Part shown: piece after piece, positions 43,701-51,939 of the stretch
Numbering within the stretch: the first letter of the stretch is position 1
Layout: every line of letters starts with the position of its first letter
Assembly: GCA_036399015.1 (NCBI GenBank)
Contig: DASWNW010000038.1
Coordinates: 135,781-199,780, forward strand
Reading direction: 5' to 3'
Length of the DNA: 64,000 nucleotides
Source of the DNA: QHVT01 sp036399015
GTDB taxonomy: Bacteria; Acidobacteriota; Thermoanaerobaculia; Gp7-AA8
Translations under genes and position numbers: made by a program
Notes under the pieces: generated by a model
Told to the model about the DNA's origin: nothing
The model's input: the letters and a program-made list of their open reading frames with translations, nothing else
Database searches by the model: none

Positions 43701-43898
43701 TGGGACGTGGTCGACGGCAAGAGCACCTGGATCGTCGAGAACCGCGGCGTCGAGCCCGACATCGAGGTCGACAACCGCCCCGACCTGGTGATGCAGGGAC
43801 GCGACCCGCAACTCGAACGGGGCATCACCATCCTCGTCGAGACGCTGGCGAAGCATCCGCCGGTGAAGCCGCAACGTCCGCCCTACGGCGGCAACTAG
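40722..43898 (+). CDS. Tricorn protease homologue
   Basis: 1,058-residue large serine peptidase that usually trims oligopeptides. A short leader (MTRLLLVLFAAMTLTA) suggests export. The N-terminal half is beta-propeller repeats with WSPDGKWIAYASDRSGEYEL-type motifs. Then come a PDZ domain (about 770-860, DYILAVNGRPL) and the tail-specific-protease-like core. Catalytic candidates are H723 in GVSHITASGGD and S945 in NEYAGSGGDS, matching the tricorn His and the SGGD nucleophile. Metazoan-like and acidobacterial tricorns are generally periplasmic. It stands alone, 72 bp after the AraC gene. Confidence 0.92.
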   Translation: MTRLLLVLFAAMTLTADDAPTRLLRYPELHGDRLVFTYAGDLWSVSAAGGDAYRLTAHEGNEYLPRIAPGGQWIAFSAEYEGNMDVYVMPAAGGEPRRLTWHPTADRVITWTPDGKIVFRSKRSSVVQSYDRLFTIAATGGVPEELPLPAAGMSSFSPDGKKITFNPIATESQYWKRYRGGTQSHIAIYDFVSKQYEEVPHTDAGDLFPMWSGGAIYFVSDRDGVMNLYRYDLASRAIVQLTRHTEYDVKWPSLAADGSGRIAYTSGGTLYIYDVAKAAAAPVAIRVRSDAPATRVTAVNAQKWLQTVGLSPSGVRALVGARGEVFTVPAKEGEIRNLTQTSGARELWPAWSPDGKWIAYASDRSGEYELYVRPQDGSGAERRLTSLGPGFRSALTWSPDSKKIAFAELSQALAYVDVDSGKVTTIDRSDYGSIDELDWSPDSRWLVYAKPGANLLRQLFARALDGDRPIPLTDGRTDDSDPQFDDDGRYVWFLSKRTFTPRFSDFEKTFNFNASTGIYALPLRRDVPSPFAPKSDEENAPKRAEAEKPVVVRIDAGVVQNRVVPVAVDAGDYDQLRFSKGRLFYLAGTEDAKTLRAYDVAERSERTAIEKISAYDLSENGERLIYRTGTSAGIIDAGASGKAGDGALRFDNLTMRLDRRAEWKQIFDEAWRMLRDNFYDPTMRGVDWTAMKRRYEAELPYVALRSDLNFLIGEMHAELGVSHITASGGDTLDLRRTAAGLLGADFDVADGCYRIRRIYRGDNTMPEARAPLADAGIDVREGDYILAVNGRPLRAPESLFAAFEETAGKQVTLQVNDKPQQSGARTVVVVPVASDATLRYLDWTATNRRKVEEATQGRCAYVHLPSTAHEGIAAFGRQFYAQSDRDCLLLDARWNTGGFIPDFFFERLARRHLEYDAPRYGADEHHQRPAILGPKVLVINEYAGSGGDSVADYFRKYALGPIVGKRTWGGLMGIGSELPMIDHGRVTVPNISAWDVVDGKSTWIVENRGVEPDIEVDNRPDLVMQGRDPQLERGITILVETLAKHPPVKPQRPPYGGN

Positions 43899-43905
43899 AC
43901 CAACG

Positions 43906-44919
43906 TCAGTGGAGGCACGGCCGCGCGCGATCTTCGAGCCACGCTAAGACCGTCGTGGCGACGGAGCGTGTGAACTCCCCCTCGACGAAGTGATCCATCC
44001 CCGGCACGACCACCAGGCGGGCCGCGCCGGGATGGCGGCGGTTGACCATGGCCACGATCCGTTCGTGGTCGTCGCCGCTCATGATCCAGTCGCGATCGCC
44101 CCAGATGACGAGCGTGGGCGCCGAGACCTTCGACCAGGCGCCGGCGAGGTTGAGGTCCTGGAGCTGGTGGTAGAACGCCGCCGGCCTTCCGTACTGGCGT
44201 GCCGGGTCGCCTTCCCAGAGACCCGCGAGGTGCGGCTTCTGGCGGATGACGTCGCCGGGAAGCTTCTTCTCCAGGAGATAGCCGGAGTAGAGCTCCGCGT
44301 AGCCGCGCATCCGGTCGGCGACGTCGCCCGGCGACAGCTGCCGGCGCTCGGCGTCGCGGCGCAGCAGCTCCATCATGTGCTCGAACCAGGTCTTCGACCA
44401 GCCGTTGACGACGACGTAGCCGGCGACGCGCTGGTCTCCCGCGACGACGGGCAGAATGCCGCCGCCGTTGCTCATGCCGACGAGAAAGACGCGGTCCGGA
44501 TCGACCCATGGGTGCTGCCTCAGCATCTCCAGGCCGGCGCGGTAGCCGGCGAGCTCCGTCGCAAAGTCGGCGTCGGCGCATTTCGGTCCCTCGCTCGCGC
44601 CGAGGCCGGGCTTCTCGACGCGCAGCATGACCATGCCGGATTCGCGCGCGAGCTGCCGCGTCAGGGTGAGCATGCCGTCGAGCTCCGCGGCGCGCACCTC
44701 CACGCCGTCGCAACTGAGCCACGGCACGAGCATGAGCGCCGGCAGGCGGCCGCTCGTGCCGGAGGGGCGCGTCAGGATGGTCTGCACGCGAAAGCCGCGG
44801 CCGTTGGGGAGGAGGCCGTGTACCGTCTCCAGGCCTTCCAGAGCCTCGGTCGCGGGAGGCGCCTGCGCGAGGGCCGAGGCGGCGGCGAGGAGGAGGAGCA
44901 GCGCGGTCATTCGTCTCAT
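43906..44919 (-). CDS. Secreted alpha/beta hydrolase
   Basis: 337 residues with signal peptide MRRMTALLLLLAAASALAQ. The alpha/beta-hydrolase landmarks are VPWLSCDGVE (oxyanion region), VEKPGLGASEGP, the nucleophile elbow GMSNGGG, the acid-strand APTLVIWGDRDWIMSGDD and the terminal His in GMDHFVEGEF. The substrate is unknown; the pattern fits a periplasmic esterase or peptidase-like hydrolase. Start ATG 44919 is chosen for the signal peptide. It is divergent from the ECF sigma gene, with a perfect palindrome between them. Confidence 0.82.
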   Translation of the reverse strand: MRRMTALLLLLAAASALAQAPPATEALEGLETVHGLLPNGRGFRVQTILTRPSGTSGRLPALMLVPWLSCDGVEVRAAELDGMLTLTRQLARESGMVMLRVEKPGLGASEGPKCADADFATELAGYRAGLEMLRQHPWVDPDRVFLVGMSNGGGILPVVAGDQRVAGYVVVNGWSKTWFEHMMELLRRDAERRQLSPGDVADRMRGYAELYSGYLLEKKLPGDVIRQKPHLAGLWEGDPARQYGRPAAFYHQLQDLNLAGAWSKVSAPTLVIWGDRDWIMSGDDHERIVAMVNRRHPGAARLVVVPGMDHFVEGEFTRSVATTVLAWLEDRARPCLH

Positions 44920-44944
44920 GCGGATGGGACGGAGCACTCGCCCT

Positions 44945-44964
44945 TTTTCTTCCATGGAAGAAAA
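44945..44964. promoter_or_regulatory. Perfect 20-bp palindrome between divergent hydrolase and ECF sigma genes
   Basis: TTTTCTTCCATGGAAGAAAA, fully symmetric and AT-rich in an otherwise GC-rich region, 26 bp from the hydrolase start and 48 bp from the sigma start. Typical of a dimeric repressor operator; the internal ATG is not an evident gene start. Confidence 0.55.
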
Positions 44965-45011
44965 GCGGGGCACCCTGCGTCCAATCCGGCCAGAAGCGCG
45001 CCGACTTGCTG

Positions 45012-45608
45012 ATGCGGAGCGAACCCCAACCCACCGTGCAGACCGGCGATGCGGCCGGTCCGGAGGAGGTGTCGGTCCGCCGGCTGATCGAGTCGTGTCA
45101 GGCGGGCGACCGGGCGGCGCTGGAGCTTTTTTTCGAGAGGTATCGCGACGAGGTGTTCACGATGGCGGTCAGTCTGTGCGGCGACGAGGTGCTGGCGGGC
45201 GACATCGCCCAGGACGTGTTCCTGAAAGTCATGACGCGCATCCGGCAGTTCCGCTTCGACGCGGGGGTCACGACCTGGCTGTACCGGATCGTCCTGAACA
45301 CGTTCCTCGATCACCGCCGCTCGCGGCGCCACGAGAACCTCGCGTTCGAGGAGCTGATGGTCGCGCACGCGGCCACGCAGCACGCCGACGTGGAACGGCG
45401 CGAGACGGCGCGCCTCGTTCGCGCCGCCATCACGACGCTCCGCCCCAAGCTGCGGATGCCGCTCGTCCTGCGATACGTCTCCGGGCTCTCGTACGAGGAG
45501 AGCGCCGCCGTCCTCGGCATCGCGGTCGGCACCGTGGCCTCGCGTCTGAGCAGGGCGCATGCGGCTCTGGCGGACAAACTGCGGCCTCTCGTGGAGCGGG
45601 AACGATGA
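45012..45608 (+). CDS. ECF-type RNA polymerase sigma factor
   Basis: 198 residues with region 2 (FFERYRDEVFTMAVSLCGDE, AGDIAQDVFLKVM, FDAGVTTWLYRIVLNTFLD) and region 4 (RPKLRMPLVLRYVSGLSYEE followed by AAVLGIAVGTVASRLSRA). It directs RNA polymerase to a specific regulon. It is coupled by ATGA to an anti-sigma factor gene, the normal arrangement for a membrane-controlled ECF sigma. ATG 45012 chosen; a TTG two codons upstream also exists. Confidence 0.92.
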   Translation: MRSEPQPTVQTGDAAGPEEVSVRRLIESCQAGDRAALELFFERYRDEVFTMAVSLCGDEVLAGDIAQDVFLKVMTRIRQFRFDAGVTTWLYRIVLNTFLDHRRSRRHENLAFEELMVAHAATQHADVERRETARLVRAAITTLRPKLRMPLVLRYVSGLSYEESAAVLGIAVGTVASRLSRAHAALADKLRPLVERER

Positions 45609-46426
45609 TCGGCGGACATGTGGAGCGCGAGCTGGTGGCGTATCACGACGGCGAACTGCCCGAGGCGGAACGCCAGCGCGTGGAGGCTCACGTCACGCGT
45701 TGTGCGCGATGCCGCCGCCGTTCCGAGGCGATCGCGCTGTCGAGGGAGTTCGTCGCCGCGCTCCCGCCGCGGCAGATGCCGGCGGAGCGGGCCGAGGCCA
45801 TCCGCGCGTCGCTGCGCCGCGGCGAGGTACGCGCGACAAGGTTCCCGCGCGTGCGCTGGATGGCCGCCGCGGCGTCAGTCGCGGTGGCGGTCGCGTGCAC
45901 GTATCTGCTGTTGCAGCCGCGCGTGAGCTTCGTTCCTCCCGCGGCGTCGCCGCGGTCGATCGAGCGGCGGGCGATGGCGCTGCACCGGGAGTGGGCGGGA
46001 GGAACGTTCGCCCTCGCCTATCGCTCCACCTCGCCCGCGGAGGTCCGCACGTTCGTGCGAACGGGTCTCGGCGTCGCGGCGAATCTCCCCCTCCAGGTGC
46101 CGTCGCGCCGGCACGAGCTGTTCGGCGCCTCACCGGTCGCGATCGACGGCGGGCGCGGCGCCGCCATCGCCTACCGCATCGCAAACCAGCCGGTACTGCT
46201 GCTCACGTCGACCGAGTTGCGCGACCCGCCGCGCAACCCGCGCATCGCCAAACGGGTGGAGGTGCGGCGGGAGCCGTCCGGCGCACGGATCCTCACCTGG
46301 GCGGGGAGCGACGAGACGTACACGCTCGTCGTCCCGCGCGGCGTCGCCGCGGCGGAAGCATGCGCGATGTGTCACCGCGACCGCGAGCGCCTCGCGCTCA
46401 TCCGCCGCGCCGCGTCGGGTGTGTAG
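45605..46426 (+). CDS. Anti-sigma factor with periplasmic C-terminal CxxCH motif
   Basis: 273 residues. The N-terminal zinc-binding anti-sigma domain (zf-HC2) reads LVAYHDGELPEAERQRVEAH and VTRCARCRRR (H-x3-C-x2-C). A membrane helix (about 80-100, WMAAAASVAVAVACTYLLL) is followed by a 170-residue outer domain. Near the end is C253-A-M-C256-H257, the covalent-heme attachment signature of c-type cytochromes. That suggests the outer domain may carry heme and sense redox or ligand, which is unusual for an anti-sigma factor. The motif could also be coincidental or bind zinc. ATGA overlap with the sigma gene. Confidence 0.85.
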   Translation: MIGGHVERELVAYHDGELPEAERQRVEAHVTRCARCRRRSEAIALSREFVAALPPRQMPAERAEAIRASLRRGEVRATRFPRVRWMAAAASVAVAVACTYLLLQPRVSFVPPAASPRSIERRAMALHREWAGGTFALAYRSTSPAEVRTFVRTGLGVAANLPLQVPSRRHELFGASPVAIDGGRGAAIAYRIANQPVLLLTSTELRDPPRNPRIAKRVEVRREPSGARILTWAGSDETYTLVVPRGVAAAEACAMCHRDRERLALIRRAASGV

Positions 46427-46435
46427 CCCGCGCGA

Positions 46436-47320
46436 TCACCGGCAGACTTCGCGAACGCAGCCGCGCAGCCAGCGGTGCGCGGCGTCGGCGTCGAGGCGCG
46501 GGTGCCAGAGCAGCGAGACCGTGACCTCCTCCAGCGCGACCGGGAGCGCGAAGGTGTGCAGGCCGTTGCGAAGGTGGCCGGTATGCCGCTCCGGCACGCT
46601 CGCGATCAGGTCCGACCCGCGGGCGAGCGCGAGCGCGGCGGAGAAGCCGCTGACGATCGCGGAGATGGTCCGTTCGCGGCCGGCACGCGCCAGCGCCTCG
46701 TCGATGAGCCCCCGTTCGCCGAGGCGCGACACCAGAACGTGGCGGGCGGCTGCATAGCGGGCGAGCGTCACTTTCGCGCGGCTCAGCGGATGTCCCTTGC
46801 GGACCACCCCGACGAAGCAATCGCGAAAGAGCGCCTGCGCGCGCAGCTCGGGGCCGGTCGTCTGCTCCACGACACCCGTCTCCAGGTCGACGGCCGCCTC
46901 ACGAAGCGGCGCGGCGTCTTTGTCGAGTTTCTGCACGAAACGCAGCCGCACGCCCGGCGCGTCCCTGGCCACGCGCGCGAGCAGCGCCGGACCGAAGTTC
47001 TCGACGAAGCCGTCGCTCGTGCGGAGGGTGAACGTGCGCGCGAGCTGCCGGAGGTCGAGCTTGTCCGCGGGACGGAGGACGCCGCGCGCCGCGTCGACCA
47101 GCGGCCCGACCTCACCGCGCAGCTCGAGCGCGCGCGGCGTCGGCACGAGGCCGCGGCCGGCGCGGACGAGGAGCGGATCACCCGTCGTCTGCCGCAGCCG
47201 CGCGAGCGTCCGGCTCATCGCGGACGGGCTCAGACGCAGGCGCGCCGCCGCGCGGGCGACGTTCCCCTCGGCGAGCAGCACGTCGAGCGCGACGAGCAGA
47301 TTCAGGTCGGGATCGGACAT
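46436..47320 (-). CDS. LysR-family transcriptional regulator
   Basis: 294 residues. The N-terminal winged helix (DLNLLVALDVLLAEGNVARA and LSPSAMSRTLARLRQTTGDP) is followed by the effector-binding domain (FTLRTSDGFVENFGPALLAR onward). Start ATG 47320 is chosen, since the upstream in-frame codons do not match the family. It is divergent from an MFS transporter gene, the classic arrangement in which the LysR protein controls both. A GCACGA-N12-TCGTGC inverted repeat lies in the shared 91-bp region. Confidence 0.88.
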   Translation of the reverse strand: MSDPDLNLLVALDVLLAEGNVARAAARLRLSPSAMSRTLARLRQTTGDPLLVRAGRGLVPTPRALELRGEVGPLVDAARGVLRPADKLDLRQLARTFTLRTSDGFVENFGPALLARVARDAPGVRLRFVQKLDKDAAPLREAAVDLETGVVEQTTGPELRAQALFRDCFVGVVRKGHPLSRAKVTLARYAAARHVLVSRLGERGLIDEALARAGRERTISAIVSGFSAALALARGSDLIASVPERHTGHLRNGLHTFALPVALEEVTVSLLWHPRLDADAAHRWLRGCVREVCR

Positions 47321-47349
47321 CGGCCGCACCGTAACACATGGCGTGCGGT

Positions 47350-47373
47350 GCACGAGTAGAGTGCAATTCGTGC
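47350..47373. promoter_or_regulatory. Putative LysR operator
   Basis: Inverted repeat GCACGA (47350-47355) and TCGTGC (47368-47373) separated by 12 bp, in the divergent gap between lysR-like and MFS genes. Confidence 0.45.
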
Positions 47374-47411
47374 GTCTTCCGCCCTGACCGCCACGGCCCT
47401 ATGTTCGGAAC

Positions 47412-48764
47412 ATGACACGCGCTCTTCCCGCTCTCGCAGCCCTTTCGCTCTGCATTCTCCTCTCCGCCCTCGGCACCAGCATCGCCAACGTCGCGCTGCC
47501 GGCGGTCGCGGCGACGTTCGGCGTCTCGATCCAGCAGGTGCAGTGGATCGTGCTCGCCTACCTGCTGTCGATCACGACGCTGATCGTGAGCGTGGGACGT
47601 CTCGCCGATCTCGCGGGGCGGCGCCGCATGCTTCTCGCCGGGATCGCGCTCTTCGTCGTCGCGTCGATCGCATGCGGCCTCGCCCCGACCCTCGGCGCGC
47701 TCATCGCGGCCCGCGCCGTTCAGGGTCTCGGCGCGGCGGCGATGATGGCGCTGGCGATGCCGTTCGTCGCCGACACGGTGGCGAAGGAAAAGTCCGGCAG
47801 CGCGATGGGGCTTCTCGGCACCACCTCCGCCGTCGGCACGGCCCTCGGCCCGTCGCTCGGCGGAGTCCTGATCGCGCAGCTCGGGTGGCGGGCCGTCTTC
47901 CTCGCGCCGGTTCCGCTCGCGCTGCTCGCCGGCGTCCTCGCCTGGCGCACGCTTCCCGCCGACCGCGCGGTAGCCTCGCAGCGCGAACGCTTCGACGCAG
48001 CGGGAACGCTCCTGCTGGCGGTGACGCTGGCCTCGTACGCGCTGGCCATGTCAGGACGCACGAGTCTCTTCCTCGCCGCGTTCGCCGGACTGGCGCTTTT
48101 CATCCGTGTCGAAGCGAAAGCCGAGTCGCCCCTGCTGCGTCTCGAGCTGTTCGCGGACCGCGCCCGCTCCGCGGCCTTTGCGACGAACGCGCTCGTCACG
48201 ACGGTGGTCATGGCGACGCTGGTCGTCGGACCGTTCTACCTCGCCGACGCGCTCGCTCTCGACGCCGCGCGCATCGGGCTCGTGCTCTCCGCCGGTCCGG
48301 TCGTCGCGGCGCTCGCCGGCGTCCCTTCCGGCGCGATGGTGGACCGCTTCGGCACGCGCCGGACGACGATCGCCGCCCTCGGCATCATGATGACCGGCTG
48401 CGCCGTCCTCTCCCAGATGCCCCCGCGATTCGGCATTCCGGGCTATCTCGCGCCCCTCGTCACCATCACCGCAGGCTACGCCCTCTTCCAGGCCGCGAAC
48501 AACACGGCCGTCATGGCGGACGTGCCCGGCGATCGACGCGGCGTCGTCTCAGGCATGCTCAACCTCTCCCGCAACCTCGGCCTCATCACCGGCGCCTCCC
48601 TCATGGCCGCGATCTTCGGCGCCGCGGGCATGCGCGTGACATTCGCCGTGGCGGCGGGTATGGCCGGCCTCGCTCTCGGCGTCGCGTACTGGGAGAACGG
48701 GAGAATCAGGCAAGACGTTGGTCGTTCCGTGCAACGGTTTCCGAGGGTCCGGGCGTTATCTTGA
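47412..48764 (+). CDS. MFS transporter (DHA2-like)
   Basis: 450-residue major facilitator. Helix 1 (LCILLSALGTSIANVALPAV) and motif A (VGRLADLAGRRRMLLAG) are clear, with AARAVQGLGAAAMMALAMPF and GTALGPSLGGVLIAQLGWRA following. Probably a drug or metabolite exporter; the substrate is unknown. It is divergent from the LysR-type regulator gene and likely controlled by it. The C-terminus is only 19 bp from the next AraC-type gene, so read-through is possible. Confidence 0.9.
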   Translation: MTRALPALAALSLCILLSALGTSIANVALPAVAATFGVSIQQVQWIVLAYLLSITTLIVSVGRLADLAGRRRMLLAGIALFVVASIACGLAPTLGALIAARAVQGLGAAAMMALAMPFVADTVAKEKSGSAMGLLGTTSAVGTALGPSLGGVLIAQLGWRAVFLAPVPLALLAGVLAWRTLPADRAVASQRERFDAAGTLLLAVTLASYALAMSGRTSLFLAAFAGLALFIRVEAKAESPLLRLELFADRARSAAFATNALVTTVVMATLVVGPFYLADALALDAARIGLVLSAGPVVAALAGVPSGAMVDRFGTRRTTIAALGIMMTGCAVLSQMPPRFGIPGYLAPLVTITAGYALFQAANNTAVMADVPGDRRGVVSGMLNLSRNLGLITGASLMAAIFGAAGMRVTFAVAAGMAGLALGVAYWENGRIRQDVGRSVQRFPRVRALS

Positions 48765-48783
48765 TCGACGAAACGGAACCGAC

Positions 48784-49707
48784 ATGGTGAACGAACCTGA
48801 CACGACCGAACTGGCGAAACTCCTGAGCGCCTACACCCCGTACGACGGTGAGTTCGCGCTGCGCCTCCCGGGTGTTTTCGCGGTGCGCGTCTCCCAGCGA
48901 GGCAGCGAGGCGAGCCACGGCATCCAGCAGCCGGCCGCGTGCCTCGTCGTCAGTGGCGCGAAGAACGTCCATATCGGGGAGGACGTGTACGACTACCAGG
49001 CGGGCGAAGTCGCGGTTTTCTCCGTCGATATCCCGCTCTCCTGGCAGATCACCCGCGCCAGCCAGTCCGAGCCATACCTGGTCCTCAAAATCGCGCTGCG
49101 TGCCGAACGGATCGTGGAGCTCGCGGCGAGGGTGTTCCCTCACGGCGTTCCGCAGCCGAAGGACAGCCGGGCGCTGTACGTCACCGGCGCGGATGCGCAC
49201 CTGCTCGATGCGGCGCGACGCCTCGTGGGGTCGATGAGCAACTCCGCGGATGCAGAGCTCCTCGGGCCGCTGGCCGTCGACGAAATCCTCATCCGTCTGC
49301 TCCGGAGCCCGATGGGAAGCCGCATCGCGCAGCTCGGCCAGGCCGAGTCGATCCTGCATCGCGTCGGGACGGCCGTCGCGTGGCTGCGCGAGAACTTCGA
49401 CCAGACGGTGAACGTCGACGAGCTCGCGAAGCGCGCGAACATGAGCGGAACGAACTTCCACCGGCAATTCAAGCTCGTCACGTCGATGAGTCCTCTGCAA
49501 TACCAGAAAGCGCTGCGGCTGCAGGAGGCTCGTCGTCTGATGCTGACGCGCATGATCGACGCCGGCACGGCGGGCCGCCACGTCGGCTACGCGAGCGCAT
49601 CGCAGTTCACGCGCGAGTACGGACGTTTCTTCGGCAGCCCGCCCGCGAAGGACATCCAGCGGCTGCGCGAACACGGTCTCGCTGCATCCGAGGCCACACC
49701 AAACTAG
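48784..49707 (+). CDS. AraC-family transcriptional regulator with AraC_N domain
   Basis: 307 residues. The N-terminal part (GVFAVRVSQRGSEASHGIQQ, PAACLVVSGAK, DYQAGEVAVFSVDIPLSWQI) is the AraC_N type found in regulators of aldehyde/alcohol detoxification genes. The C-terminal HTH reads VNVDELAKRANMSGTNFHRQ and FKLVTSMSPLQYQKALRLQE. Start ATG 48784 is taken; the frame is open further upstream without family resemblance. The three genes that follow on the same strand (alcohol dehydrogenase, hydrolase, cupin) are the likely regulon, an arrangement common for this regulator type. Confidence 0.88.
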   Translation: MVNEPDTTELAKLLSAYTPYDGEFALRLPGVFAVRVSQRGSEASHGIQQPAACLVVSGAKNVHIGEDVYDYQAGEVAVFSVDIPLSWQITRASQSEPYLVLKIALRAERIVELAARVFPHGVPQPKDSRALYVTGADAHLLDAARRLVGSMSNSADAELLGPLAVDEILIRLLRSPMGSRIAQLGQAESILHRVGTAVAWLRENFDQTVNVDELAKRANMSGTNFHRQFKLVTSMSPLQYQKALRLQEARRLMLTRMIDAGTAGRHVGYASASQFTREYGRFFGSPPAKDIQRLREHGLAASEATPN

Positions 49708-49807
49708 CGGCATAGCGACAACAAACGTCACGAGACCTCGGGCAGAAGCGCGAGTCCAGCGATAGCTCTGCCTCGAATCGAACGCAACCAACGACAGGAG
49801 AACCGAA

Positions 49808-50830
49808 ATGCGTGGAGTGATGATGTACACCGCAGGCGACGTACGCGTGGTGGAGCGTGAGGATCCGAGGATCGTCGCGCCGACGGACGCGATCGTTCGC
49901 CTCGCTGCAACTTGTATCTGCGGATCGGATCTGTGGCCGTACCGCGGGATCGAGCCGGTCGACCATCAGGTCATGGGTCACGAATACGCCGGCATCGTCG
50001 AGGAGATCGGCAGCGCCGTGAAGACGATCAAGCCCGGCGACTTCGTCGTCGGCTCGTTCGTCATCTCCGACAACACGTGCGAGATCTGCCGGTCCGGGTA
50101 TCCGTCGAAGTGCGTGCACGCGGAGTTCGTTTCCCAGACGATCGGCACGCAGGCCGAGAAGGCGCGCATCCCGTACGCGGACGGCACGCTCGTGGCGACA
50201 CCGGGCCCGCCCGATCCGGAGTTGATCCCGTCGCTGCTCGCGGCTTCCGACGTGCTGGGGACCGGCTGGTTCGCCGCCGTTGCCGCCGAGGCGGGACCGG
50301 GGAAGACGGTCGCCGTCGTGGGTGACGGCGCGGTCGGCTTGATGGCGGTGCTCGCCGCGAAGCAACTCGGCGCGGAACGGATCATCGCCATGTCGCGCCA
50401 CCCGGAACGGCAGAAGCTCGCCCGTTTCTACGGCGCAACCGACATCGTCGAGGAACGGGGCGACGAGGGTGTCGCGCGGGTCAAGGAGCTGACGAACGGG
50501 CTCGGCGCGCACTCCGTCGTGGAGGCGGTCGGGACGCAGGAGGCGATGATGCAGGCGATCAACGCCACTCGCGGCGGCGGGCACATGGGGTACGTCGGTG
50601 TGCCGTACGAGGCGTCCATCCCCGCACTCCCACTGTTCTTCAGCGGGATTCACCTGCACGGCGGCCCCGCGCCTGTGCGCCGTTTCCTGCCGGAACTGAT
50701 TCAGCTCATCTGGGATCGCAGGATCGACCCCGGCAAAGTCTTCGACCAGACGCTTCCCCTCGACCGCGCCGCGGAAGGCTACAAGGCGATGGATGAGCGT
50801 CGTGCGATCAAAACACTGCTGACGCTGTAA
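49808..50830 (+). CDS. Zinc-dependent alcohol dehydrogenase family protein
   Basis: 340-residue MDR-superfamily enzyme. Catalytic-zinc ligands appear in CICGSDLW and GHEYAG; structural-zinc-type cysteines are partly kept in SDNTCEICRSGYPSKC. The nucleotide-binding motif is VAVVGDGAVGLMAVLAAKQLGA, and SRHPERQKLARFYGA follows. It oxidises an alcohol or reduces an aldehyde with NAD(P). A CAGGAG ribosome-binding site precedes ATG 49808. First gene of the set behind the AraC regulator. Confidence 0.9.
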   Translation: MRGVMMYTAGDVRVVEREDPRIVAPTDAIVRLAATCICGSDLWPYRGIEPVDHQVMGHEYAGIVEEIGSAVKTIKPGDFVVGSFVISDNTCEICRSGYPSKCVHAEFVSQTIGTQAEKARIPYADGTLVATPGPPDPELIPSLLAASDVLGTGWFAAVAAEAGPGKTVAVVGDGAVGLMAVLAAKQLGAERIIAMSRHPERQKLARFYGATDIVEERGDEGVARVKELTNGLGAHSVVEAVGTQEAMMQAINATRGGGHMGYVGVPYEASIPALPLFFSGIHLHGGPAPVRRFLPELIQLIWDRRIDPGKVFDQTLPLDRAAEGYKAMDERRAIKTLLTL

Positions 50831-50850
50831 GGACGAATGAGAACCAAACC

Positions 50851-51939
50851 ATGACAAACACCATTCGTAACGGATTCAGACAAAGTGCCCTGCTCGTCGG
50901 CATGGCGCTCCTCACGGCGTGCGCGGACGTGCAGGAATGGGACAAGACCTTTCGCCGCAGCGGGCAGGTCGATCATCAGAAGGTCACGTTCAAAAACCGC
51001 TATGGCATCACCCTGGCGGCCGACCTGTACCTGCCGAAAAACCGGGGCGGAAAACGGCTGCCGGCGCTTGCCGTCAGCGGACCGTTCGGCGCGGTGAAGG
51101 AACAGGCCTCCGGTCTCTACGCGCAGGCCATGGCTGAACGGGGATTCGTGACGCTCGCTTTCGATCCGTCGTTCACCGGCGAGAGCGGCGGTCAGCCGCG
51201 CCATGTCGCGTCGCCGGACATCAACACCGAGGATGTCAGCGCGGCCGTCGATTTCCTCGGATTGCACGAAGCCGTCGACCGGAACCGTATCGGTGCCCTC
51301 GGGATCTGCGGATACAGCGGCATGTCTCTCACCGCCGCGACCACCGACTCGCGGATCAAGGCGGTCGCCACGGCGTCCATGTACGACATGTCGCGCAGCA
51401 TCAGCCGCGGGTACAAGGACAGCTATACCAGGGCGCAACGCCAGCAGATCATGGATTACCTCGGCCGGCAGCGCTGGGCCGATGCCGAGAAGGGCTCCCC
51501 TGCGCTCGGCTATCACGAGGTGCCGTTCGACACGCAGAACAACATCGTGAAGGGAGAGCGCATCCTTCCCGAGACGTTGCCGAAGGATGCGGACCCGGTG
51601 ACGGCGTCATTCTTCGACTATTACAGGACCCCGCGCGGCTTCCACGCGAGAGGCATCAACTCGACGACAGCATGGACCGCGACGACGCCGCTGTCGTTCT
51701 TCAACTTCCCGATGTACGCGAACGTCGAGATGATCTCTCCGCGACCGATTCTGCTGGTGGCGGGAGAGAACGCGCACTCGCGGTATTACTCGGAGGACGT
51801 TTACAAGCTCGCGTCCGAGCCCAAAGAGCTGCTGATCGTGCCGGGGGCGGACCACGTCGACCTGTACGACAGGATGGACAAGATTCCATTCGACAAGTTC
51901 GCCGAGTTCTTCAACAGGAATCTGGAGGCTGAACCATGA
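50851..51939 (+). CDS. Alpha/beta hydrolase lipoprotein (YcjY/UilS-like)
   Basis: 362 residues. The N-terminus is a lipoprotein signal (LLVGMALLTACAD, lipid on Cys24). The core resembles the YcjY/UilS-type hydrolases: ITLAADLYLPKNRGGKRLPA, FDPSFTGESGGQPR and the nucleophile region LGICGYSGMS, in which Cys or Ser may be the nucleophile. VAGENAHSRYYSEDVY and VPGADHVDLYDRMD supply the acid and His. These proteins often sit next to AraC regulators, alcohol dehydrogenases and cupins, as here. The stop overlaps the cupin start by ATGA. Confidence 0.85.
   Translation: MTNTIRNGFRQSALLVGMALLTACADVQEWDKTFRRSGQVDHQKVTFKNRYGITLAADLYLPKNRGGKRLPALAVSGPFGAVKEQASGLYAQAMAERGFVTLAFDPSFTGESGGQPRHVASPDINTEDVSAAVDFLGLHEAVDRNRIGALGICGYSGMSLTAATTDSRIKAVATASMYDMSRSISRGYKDSYTRAQRQQIMDYLGRQRWADAEKGSPALGYHEVPFDTQNNIVKGERILPETLPKDADPVTASFFDYYRTPRGFHARGINSTTAWTATTPLSFFNFPMYANVEMISPRPILLVAGENAHSRYYSEDVYKLASEPKELLIVPGADHVDLYDRMDKIPFDKFAEFFNRNLEAEP

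Noticed and set aside
40506..43874. 1,122-codon frame antisense to the tricorn protease
   Set aside because: Shadow of a well-identified protease; no recognisable domains.
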